This document shows, one piece after another, positions 7,685 to 12,757 of a stretch of 12,757 nucleotides of DNA. The notes under the pieces were generated by a model that saw only the letters and a program-made list of their open reading frames with translations, was not told the DNA's origin and did no database searches. The stretch's first letter is position 1. Every line of letters begins with the position of its first letter. Source of the stretch: Clostridia bacterium (lineage in GTDB: Bacteria > Bacillota > Clostridia > Christensenellales > UBA1242); NCBI GenBank assembly GCA_023228225.1, contig JALOBO010000037.1:1-12757 (forward strand). The letters run 5' to 3'. Both the position numbers and the translations under genes were made by a program.

Positions 7685-7717
7685 TTTCAAAAAAACATAA
7701 TAAGGAGGAAAAAAATT

Positions 7718-8230
7718 ATGTTTAAACGAGTTTTGTTGGCCATTTTAGCAGTTATTGTTTTAGGGGGTTCTGCTGTTGCGTTCTCATGGTGGGATAAATT
7801 ATCCGTAGCAGAATATGAACAAGATGTAATTTCAATGGGCAATGGATTAGAATTAGTTGTTTTACCAGTTGAAATCAATCCAGAAGCCGCTGGAAATTTA
7901 ATTCCCGCAAGCGCAGTAGAAACTGAGGGCGATACATATTCAGTAGTTTTAACCTACACTGTTAAATTTGAAGATGTATTGGAAGAAGAACTTGATCTTG
8001 GCGTAACAGTAAGCAATATTTTAGTTGATGGCGTCGCAAATCCATTTGGCTTAATTAGTATTGTAGTTGACAATCCTGGCGTAATTCAAAACGAAGATGT
8101 TGTTGTAACTTTAACCGTTACGATTGACGACAGCGAATTACTACCCGCAGACTATGAAGCCGCTTATGAAGCAATAGCAGAAAAAACTATTTCTTTTAAT
8201 ATAGCATTCGCAGCAACTAGACAAGCTTAA
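7718..8230 (+). CDS. Short TasA/CalY-like secreted protein with SipW-type signal peptide
   Basis: Predicted secreted, beta-rich protein of 170 residues. I chose the ATG at 7718: AAGGAGG (7702-7708) lies 9 nt upstream, whereas the longer frame from 7664 would begin inside the terminator. The N-terminus (MFKRVLLAILAVIVLGGSAVAFSWWDKLSV) fits a SipW-dependent signal: a basic start, a hydrophobic core, then an aromatic stretch where TasA/camelysin proteins have AYF.D. The mature part is acidic, lacks cysteine and is rich in Val/Ile/Thr strands (TYSVVLTYTVKFED, NEDVVVTLTVTIDD), suggesting one compact beta-sandwich. It is shorter than Bacillus TasA (~261 residues). The downstream SipW-type peptidase and upstream cyclic dinucleotide switch support a matrix-fibre role. 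Fibre formation is inference; no protease motif is seen. Confidence 0.72.
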   Translation: MFKRVLLAILAVIVLGGSAVAFSWWDKLSVAEYEQDVISMGNGLELVVLPVEINPEAAGNLIPASAVETEGDTYSVVLTYTVKFEDVLEEELDLGVTVSNILVDGVANPFGLISIVVDNPGVIQNEDVVVTLTVTIDDSELLPADYEAAYEAIAEKTISFNIAFAATRQA

Positions 8231-8242
8231 AATCCCCAATAT

Positions 8243-8327
8243 TATTAAGGTGTAAACTAAAATTAGAGTAATCTAATCACGGAAAACTAAGGGTCTAAAA
8301 CTAGATTGCCAGTTGCTCACCTTAATA
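8243..8327 (+). promoter_or_regulatory. GEMM-I-type riboswitch, aptamer 3, with A at position 20
   Basis: Begins 13 bp after the TasA-like stop, too close for its own promoter, so it rides on the upstream transcript. P1 is a perfect 10-bp helix (TATTAAGGTG 8243-8252, CACCTTAATA 8318-8327). P2 is UUAGA/UCUAA with a GUAA tetraloop (8268-8271). CGGAAAACUAAGGGUCU and GCCAGUUGC match aptamers 1 and 2, and C21/G46 are kept (8257, 8282). Two differences stand out. Position 20 is A (8256), as in the GEMM-Ib class that binds 3',3'-cGAMP. The junction to P1 is two bases shorter on the 5' side and one base longer on the 3' side (U8317). UUGCUC (8313-8318) is complementary to GAGCAA (8433-8438), the sipW ribosome binding site. 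Confidence 0.72.
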
Positions 8328-8412
8328 CTATAATAATTTGTGCAAGATTGTTAATGTGAAAATATATTATGCTATTTTTGTATTAACAATCTTTGCCAAT
8401 TTATTATAGTAT
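8325..8412 (+). repeat. Long imperfect inverted repeat between aptamer 3 and sipW
   Basis: Arms 8325-8355 and 8382-8412 pair at 27 of 31 positions around a 26-nt loop. No U-tract follows the right arm, so it is not a standard terminator. In RNA it would be a rigid hairpin that brings the aptamer 3 3' strand close to the sipW ribosome binding site, or a stabiliser/processing site for the upstream mRNA. It could also hold a weak promoter: TTGTAT (8379-8384), an 18-bp spacer and TATTAT (8403-8408). Confidence 0.7.
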
Positions 8413-8442
8413 AATATTTGAAAATGATTTTGGAGCAATATA

Positions 8443-9024
8443 ATGGACGAGAATAAAGAAGAAAAGAAAATAAAAAAATCTCGTAAAACCATTATAAGAG
8501 AATGGGTTACTTTCTTTGCTGTTGCCTCATTTATAATTGTTGCTTTATATGCAACTGTTACTTATATCCCGCCATTTTCTACGCACGAACATTTTGTAAT
8601 AGTAACTGGCAGTATGAAACCCACTATAAATATTGGTGATGTTGCATACATAGATACTGAATATAATTTAGATGATTTACAAGTCGGCGATATTGTAGCA
8701 TTTTATTTAAATATAAATTTATCAGGCGAAGAAGAGGTTGTTGTTCATTATATAGCAGACATTCAATATGATGAACTTAGTAATAGAGTTTTTTATACAA
8801 AAAGAGAAGGAACTACCAGTTGGGATAACTGGGAAATTTCTGATGAAAACATAGTGGGAAAATATGTTTTTAAAATCCCATTTGTTGGGAAAATATTACT
8901 ATTTCTAGATTCAATATACGGGAAATTAGTGTTTATTGCTGACATAATTTTCATATACTTGATATTTGATATTTTAGATGAAAACAAAAAAGCAAAAAAG
9001 TTAAATAAGGAGAAGGCGGTTTGA
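8443..9024 (+). CDS. sipW: SipW-type (S26B) signal peptidase I
   Basis: Membrane signal peptidase of the ER/archaeal-like class, which uses a Ser-His pair and in Bacillus processes TasA and TapA (family knowledge). It is 193 residues, in the normal range. A charged N-terminus is followed by a membrane segment at about 20-41. The nucleophile is Ser57 in VTGSMKPTINIGDVAYI, and His102 (VVHYIADI) stands where ordinary signal peptidases have Lys. Box D/E is represented by YTKREGTTSWDNW with Asp128 and by IVGKYVFKIPFVG. A second membrane segment (about 158-178) and a Lys-rich tail end the protein. GGAG (8432-8435) precedes the ATG and is the predicted pairing partner of aptamer 3. The stop overlaps the start of the next gene by 4 nt. 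The substrates are probably its two neighbours. Confidence 0.9.
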   Translation: MDENKEEKKIKKSRKTIIREWVTFFAVASFIIVALYATVTYIPPFSTHEHFVIVTGSMKPTINIGDVAYIDTEYNLDDLQVGDIVAFYLNINLSGEEEVVVHYIADIQYDELSNRVFYTKREGTTSWDNWEISDENIVGKYVFKIPFVGKILLFLDSIYGKLVFIADIIFIYLIFDILDENKKAKKLNKEKAV

Positions 9025-9665
9025 AAGCCACAAAACAAGTTTTAAAATTAATAGCAATAGTTTTATTTGTAACAGTAATTAATAGTGTTAGTTTTGGCTA
9101 TGGCTTTTTTGATAAAACTGGTTATGTGGATTCTGCTATCTTAAATATAGGCTCATGGGAATATTTAACAACTTATAATACAGGTTTCCAAAGTTTTAAT
9201 AACTATTACATTGGAACAACAAATATAACAATTGATGGGCAATATTTTAAAATTAATAATGTGGTAACCGCATCAAGTAGTAATGATTTAAAAATAGGTA
9301 CTAAAAGTGTCAAAATAGCACAAACTGGTTATCTACAAACTAATAATACATTTTTAGGGCTAAATACTGTTTCTTTTTATATTGGATTAAGAAAAAACAG
9401 TAGTACCAAAGGTAATAGATATTATTATTTAGAAATTTCCAATAACACAAGCAATTGGGCGATAATTTATACAGGTCAAGCAACAAGTTCTTTCGTTTAT
9501 AAAGAAATTGATGTAGCACAAATATTATCTAACGGAGTTACGCTTTATGGCACTACATTAACAGGAAACACCCCTCTTTATGTTAGACTTAGAGTTAATG
9601 GTTCTGGTACGTTCGGTATTCGCACATATAATATTGATGAATTAACAATTAAATACATTTCATAA
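9021..9665 (+). CDS. SipW-dependent secreted beta-sandwich protein
   Basis: A 214-residue secreted protein starting with TTG at 9021, overlapping the sipW stop (TTGA) and preceded by AAGGAGAAGG, so it is translationally coupled. The signal segment lies at about residues 8-27. The following GYGFFDKTGYVDSAILNIGSWEY resembles the SipW-type cleavage region, where the usual pattern is AYF.D....N.F..G. The rest is rich in Asn, Thr, Ser, Tyr and Gly with alternating strands (SVKIAQTGYL, NTVSFYIGLRKN, YYYLEISNNTSNWAIIY, PLYVRLRVNGSGTFGIRTYNIDELTI), like a concanavalin- or carbohydrate-binding-type beta-sandwich. No catalytic motif is recognised. It probably sits outside the cell with the TasA-like protein, perhaps as an accessory or sugar-binding component (inference). 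A palindromic terminator follows within 30 bp. Confidence 0.72.
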   Translation: MKATKQVLKLIAIVLFVTVINSVSFGYGFFDKTGYVDSAILNIGSWEYLTTYNTGFQSFNNYYIGTTNITIDGQYFKINNVVTASSSNDLKIGTKSVKIAQTGYLQTNNTFLGLNTVSFYIGLRKNSSTKGNRYYYLEISNNTSNWAIIYTGQATSSFVYKEIDVAQILSNGVTLYGTTLTGNTPLYVRLRVNGSGTFGIRTYNIDELTIKYIS

Positions 9666-9692
9666 AAATTTGACTTTAAACAGTTGTCCCCT

Positions 9693-9728
9693 ATTTAAAC
9701 CGCTTACCAGTTGGTAAGCGGTTTAAAT
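9693..9728. terminator. Bidirectional terminator between converging units
   Basis: A perfect palindrome with 17-bp arms (9693-9709 and 9712-9728) around GT, carrying ACCGCTTACC/GGTAAGCGGT with AT-rich outer ends that give U-rich tails both ways. It lies between the SipW substrate gene and the ABC permease stop and should end both transcripts. Confidence 0.82.
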
Positions 9729-10825
9729 TATTTTCCTGTGCGTCTTTTCATTATTAACAAAACAAGCAAATAGTAAACAAGCGTTTGTAATATTAAAATG
9801 ACTAAATAAAGTGGAACAAAAACTGCATTAAATATTAAATATTTTATTAATATTACATAAGGAGTTATTGGCAAACAATACAAAAACATTTGTATTATAA
9901 ATGGAAAACTATCTATGGTAGTAAAAGATATAATAAGCATAGGCAAAAGAACTGTACTCAGAGCAAAAAATGCCGAAACTGTTTGATTTTTTACAGTGCA
10001 GACTAATAATCCAAGACTAATATTAGCGATTATAAATACCGTAGCGGAAAGTAAAATTAGCCATAAATTTTCTGCAAAATTCATATCAAATAAAAATCGT
10101 CCTAAAATAAGCAATATTATTGTTTGAAAAAAAGCAAGTAGAAAATAAGGAATTATTTTAGAAAACAAATATTTGTTTATACCTACGGGAGTATAAGAGA
10201 GTTGCCTTGCAACGCCCGTTTCATTATCACGCGATATAGAAAACGCAAGTCCAAGCATAATAATAATAGAAACAAACGAACTTATTATAGTAGGTAAAAG
10301 TCTTTGCTTTATCTCAATTTCGGTATCGTTAAATGTTTGGAATTCAATTATATTAAAATATTCTTCATTTATAGTTATTCCATAATCTATTAAAAAATCT
10401 GTTAAAGTATCGTATGCATATTCTGTTTTGATTTTTTGTAGTATTGTAACCACATTTCTACCAACAATATTAGAATCATCATAATAAAATGTAGCGGAAA
10501 TGGGCTCGGTGTTAGCATTAATGGAAATGAAAAAATAAATTTCACCTTTTTTTAATAACTCTAATCCCTCTTCTTCGGCATCAACTTCAATCAAATTATT
10601 TATTTTGCCAGTATCTTGTATTAAATCAATAACTTGTATTTGCTCATCTTGTAGTCCATCTTTATAAATTGCAGTAGTAAAATTATTATTAGTAGCAAAA
10701 GAACTTAGAATTAGTGCCATTAAAATTGGAAATAAAAATAAAAAGCATAAAATAATCTTATTCCTAGAAATTCTAATAATTTCAAACTTTATCATAGAAA
10801 AAAAGGCTTTTAACTTGCTTTTCAT
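9728..10825 (-). CDS. ABC-2 type transporter permease
   Basis: Membrane subunit of an ABC exporter, 365 residues. The layout is typical of the ABC-2 family: a membrane segment at about 24-44, a large extracytoplasmic domain of about 130 residues (45-178) rich in acidic and polar residues, then five predicted membrane segments between 180 and 360, ending in a basic tail (MKRRTGK). The family signature region between the second and third segments reads SRDNETGVARQLSYTPVGINKYLFSK, as in drug, lipid or bacteriocin export permeases. The ATG (10825) overlaps the ATPase stop by 4 nt (ATGA), with AAGGAA just upstream, so the two are coupled. The substrate cannot be predicted. Only one permease gene is present, so it probably works as a homodimer. 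Confidence 0.9.
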   Translation of the reverse strand: MKSKLKAFFSMIKFEIIRISRNKIILCFLFLFPILMALILSSFATNNNFTTAIYKDGLQDEQIQVIDLIQDTGKINNLIEVDAEEEGLELLKKGEIYFFISINANTEPISATFYYDDSNIVGRNVVTILQKIKTEYAYDTLTDFLIDYGITINEEYFNIIEFQTFNDTEIEIKQRLLPTIISSFVSIIIMLGLAFSISRDNETGVARQLSYTPVGINKYLFSKIIPYFLLAFFQTIILLILGRFLFDMNFAENLWLILLSATVFIIANISLGLLVCTVKNQTVSAFFALSTVLLPMLIISFTTIDSFPFIIQMFLYCLPITPYVILIKYLIFNAVFVPLYLVILILQTLVYYLLVLLIMKRRTGK

Positions 10826-11547
10826 ATTTTTTCCTTAATTATATACTTGTTTAAAAGTTCTTCTACGGTGCTAAATTTATCGCTTTTAATTAAATTTCCA
10901 ATATCAGATTCAAAAACAATTTTGCCTTCTGATAGGCAAACTAATTTTTGACATTCAAAAATTTCTTCCATATAATGTGTTGTTACAAGCACGGTTGTGC
11001 CTTTTAAGTTGCAGTCGTGAATAATGCTCCAAAATTGCTTTCTAAAAAGTGGGTCCATCGCCGATGTTGGCTCATCTAAAATTAGTAGTTTTGGTTCGTT
11101 AATAGTAGCAGCCGCCAGTGATAGCAGTTGCTTAAAGCCTCCCGATAAATTTTTTGCGAGTTGCTTTTCTTTTCCACTCAAATAACATTTATCAATAATT
11201 TCTTGCACTCTATTTTTATCTTGTATACTGTAAACCGCATACAAATATTCTATATTTTCTTTTACTGTTAAATCATTAAATAAACTAAAAGATTGTGGCA
11301 TATAACCTAGTTCATATTTTAATTTTGCATTAAATTTTCTATCAAAGTTACTATGTCCATCAAAAATAATCGTGCCACTATTGCTTTTTTTAACACCGCA
11401 CAAAATTTCTATTAGTGTGCTTTTGCCCGATCCATTTACTCCAATCATAGCAACTATCTCGCCCACCTTAATAGTTAAATTAAAATCTTTAAGCACTTCT
11501 AATTTGCCATAACTTTTTGTTAAATCTATTATTTTTAATTTATCCAT
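10822..11547 (-). CDS. ABC transporter ATP-binding protein
   Basis: Nucleotide-binding subunit partnering the downstream ABC-2 permease. I chose the ATG at 11547: GAGGG (11552-11556) lies directly upstream, and the longer frame to 11580 would place the ribosome binding site inside the gene and start within the preceding terminator. The 241-residue protein has Walker A GVNGSGKST (36-44), a Q-loop at MPQ (83-85), signature LSGGFKQ (134-140), Walker B LLILDEP (154-160) with catalytic Glu159, a D-loop (SAMDP), and the H-loop at His191 in VTTHYMEE. It lacks the C-terminal extension of some drug-exporter ATPases. No clear promoter was found between the terminator at 11575-11609 and the start. Confidence 0.94.
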   Translation of the reverse strand: MDKLKIIDLTKSYGKLEVLKDFNLTIKVGEIVAMIGVNGSGKSTLIEILCGVKKSNSGTIIFDGHSNFDRKFNAKLKYELGYMPQSFSLFNDLTVKENIEYLYAVYSIQDKNRVQEIIDKCYLSGKEKQLAKNLSGGFKQLLSLAAATINEPKLLILDEPTSAMDPLFRKQFWSIIHDCNLKGTTVLVTTHYMEEIFECQKLVCLSEGKIVFESDIGNLIKSDKFSTVEELLNKYIIKEKI

Positions 11548-11574
11548 AGTTCCCTCATTTGATTTTTTAAACAA

Positions 11575-11609
11575 AAACACGCCAGAATTAATTTAATAAT
11601 GGCGTGTTT
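11575..11609 (-). terminator. Rho-independent terminator after the right-edge gene
   Basis: AAACACGCCA and TGGCGTGTTT form a 10-bp stem with a 15-nt loop. On the minus strand a run of five U residues follows the stem. It begins 11 bp beyond the stop of the gene at 11621 and separates it from the ABC operon. Confidence 0.77.
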
Positions 11610-11620
11610 AAAAACTTCAA

Positions 11621-12757
11621 TTAGTAAACAATTTCAAATGATATAGTAAATTCACCGCTTAACTGTGAAATCATAATGTCAAAATCAACATTTATTGTTA
11701 CAGTTAAAATTTCGCCCGTTATGTGACCTTGTGCATCTTCTACAACTTCAACTACGGCATTTTCAATGCTAAAAATGGTTTCGTAAGTTTCTTCCGCCAT
11801 CATTCTTTCTATCATTAAATTGTAATCAATGCTTTCAATTTCTTCCGGCAGAGGAATAAAACTGAATACTTCGTTATAATCTAGATCAGCATCAGTTAAT
11901 ACAAGCATTAAAGCACCAACTGAATATATTAGTGGTTGAGCCTCTTTATTAATATAATCTTCAATAATATCTTTAAGCCCTGTTAACAAATCTTCTACAA
12001 CAAAAGTATCATCAACAATATCATCAACCGCACTATTAATCAGTAAATATATTGCATTATATGCATCTGAACCACTTTCTATATTAAATGCGTAAGATAA
12101 ACCAGAAGTAAGATGTTCAACAATATCTAGTCTGTACTCAGAAGCAATATCTAATAATGTTGGATAGATTGCACTGTCGCCGTTTAAGATGATTGAAAGA
12201 ATATTAAATGCTATTTCTCTATTAAAGTCTTCCTCATATACTGCCAATTCGTGTAATTGTGTTACAAAGTCTTGTATAAGAGTTAATGGGTTGCCTACTC
12301 CGTTAGCTGGAATTTCATCAATATAGGTTGCTAAATTAATAAATGTTATATACAAATCATCATAAAATGCTTGCCCGTAAGAGCTTACAAGCGATGATTC
12401 AAACTCCGAAATGTAAATGTTTGCAAGTTCTTTAAAGAAATATGGATTGCCAAATTCTTCATAATTGCTTGTAAACGCTGTTACATCACAGCCTAAAATT
12501 ATACTAACTTGATTAATATAATAAATTTGATCAATAGCTTCATCATTAATAATTTTGCTTAAATATTCATTTAGTAACGCTTCAAAATCAATATAAGTTT
12601 GTGATAAAGAGTTAATATTCAATGAGTAACTAACAACACTTGCAATACAATTTACAATATCGCTTTGGTATTCGGTTAATAAATCTATAACAGATTGATT
12701 AATAGCAATTTCGCTATCTAATAAAGTTGCAAGAACATCAAATACTGTTAAATAATA
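11621..12757 (-). CDS. Acidic helical protein of unknown function (N-terminus beyond window)
   Basis: The reading frame stays open from the stop at 11621 to the right edge, giving 378 residues without a start. The in-frame TTG at 12622 has no ribosome binding site, and the frame continues upstream of it for 45 sensible codons, so the gene is simply cut by the window. The visible part is strongly acidic, low in Lys and Arg, and rich in Ile, Leu, Asp, Glu and Tyr. It is mostly helical-looking repeats of about 30-40 residues with Y/L/I spacing, ending in a beta-like region (EILTVTINVDFDIMI, GEFTISFEIVY). Only one cysteine pair-free region and no catalytic motif are seen. I do not recognise the family. 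The acidic composition suggests an extracellular or envelope protein, but the N-terminal signal cannot be checked here. Confidence 0.7.
   Translation of the reverse strand, partial: YYLTVFDVLATLLDSEIAINQSVIDLLTEYQSDIVNCIASVVSYSLNINSLSQTYIDFEALLNEYLSKIINDEAIDQIYYINQVSIILGCDVTAFTSNYEEFGNPYFFKELANIYISEFESSLVSSYGQAFYDDLYITFINLATYIDEIPANGVGNPLTLIQDFVTQLHELAVYEEDFNREIAFNILSIILNGDSAIYPTLLDIASEYRLDIVEHLTSGLSYAFNIESGSDAYNAIYLLINSAVDDIVDDTFVVEDLLTGLKDIIEDYINKEAQPLIYSVGALMLVLTDADLDYNEVFSFIPLPEEIESIDYNLMIERMMAEETYETIFSIENAVVEVVEDAQGHITGEILTVTINVDFDIMISQLSGEFTISFEIVY

Noticed and set aside
7664..7717. Extended N-terminus for the TasA-like protein starting at 7664
   Set aside because: That start lies inside the riboswitch terminator, and AAGGAGG at 7702-7708 clearly serves the ATG at 7718, which begins a proper signal peptide.
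11548..11580. Longer N-terminus (11 extra residues) for the ABC ATPase
   Set aside because: The extension contains the GAGGG ribosome binding site and starts within the preceding terminator stem.
11585..11635. Promoter for the ABC operon (TTGAAG, 16 bp, TATTAA on the minus strand)
   Set aside because: Both hexamers are weak and they straddle the terminator stem; read-through or an unseen promoter is equally likely.

Overview
The window looks like chromosomal DNA from an AT-rich, spore-forming, low-GC Gram-positive bacterium, most likely an uncultured member of the Clostridia. The grounds are dipicolinate synthase genes, strong AAGGAGG-type ribosome binding sites, U-tailed terminators, frequent TTG starts, and a SipW-type signal peptidase with matching substrates. 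TGA is used as a stop and TGG as Trp, so the standard code applies. No tRNA, rRNA, CRISPR array or transposase gene was seen.

Left part (1-2440, minus strand): an MscS-type mechanosensitive channel, cut by the window's left edge, lies downstream of a membrane-anchored protein with two tandem fibronectin III-like repeats. An extended -10 promoter precedes the pair, and a strong hairpin terminator separates it from the dipicolinate genes.

Centre left (2450-7320): dpaA-dpaB (minus strand) make the spore-core compound dipicolinic acid. Divergent from them are a P-loop ATPase of a family I associate with clostridial spore formers, then aspartate kinase and aspartate-semialdehyde dehydrogenase. 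The last two supply the aspartate semialdehyde from which dihydrodipicolinate, the DpaAB substrate, is made. The content resembles the Bacillus dpaA-dpaB-asd-dapG-dapA operon, rearranged and without dapA in view.

Centre right (7320-9730, plus strand): this is the most interesting part. A perfect consensus sigma-A promoter (TTGACA-17 bp-TATAAT) drives a leader with two tandem GEMM-I (cyclic dinucleotide) aptamers. The second overlaps a strong terminator in the arrangement of an ON switch. A short TasA/CalY-like secreted protein follows, then a third aptamer, a long inverted repeat, a SipW-type signal peptidase and a second SipW-type secreted beta-rich protein. Aptamers 1 and 2 align without indels to the Vibrio Vc2 aptamer from position 14 to 47. 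All three carry a swap at positions 21/46 (G-C to C-G). Aptamer 3 has A rather than G at ligand-contacting position 20, and its 3' strand can pair with the sipW Shine-Dalgarno sequence. I infer that cyclic dinucleotides control an extracellular fibre or matrix module, with the fibre protein gated at transcription and its export peptidase gated again at translation.

Right part (9690-12757, minus strand): a perfect 17-bp palindromic terminator separates the converging units. Beyond it lie an ABC-2 type permease and its ATPase, which overlap by 4 bp, then another terminator. A long acidic protein of unknown function runs off the right edge.
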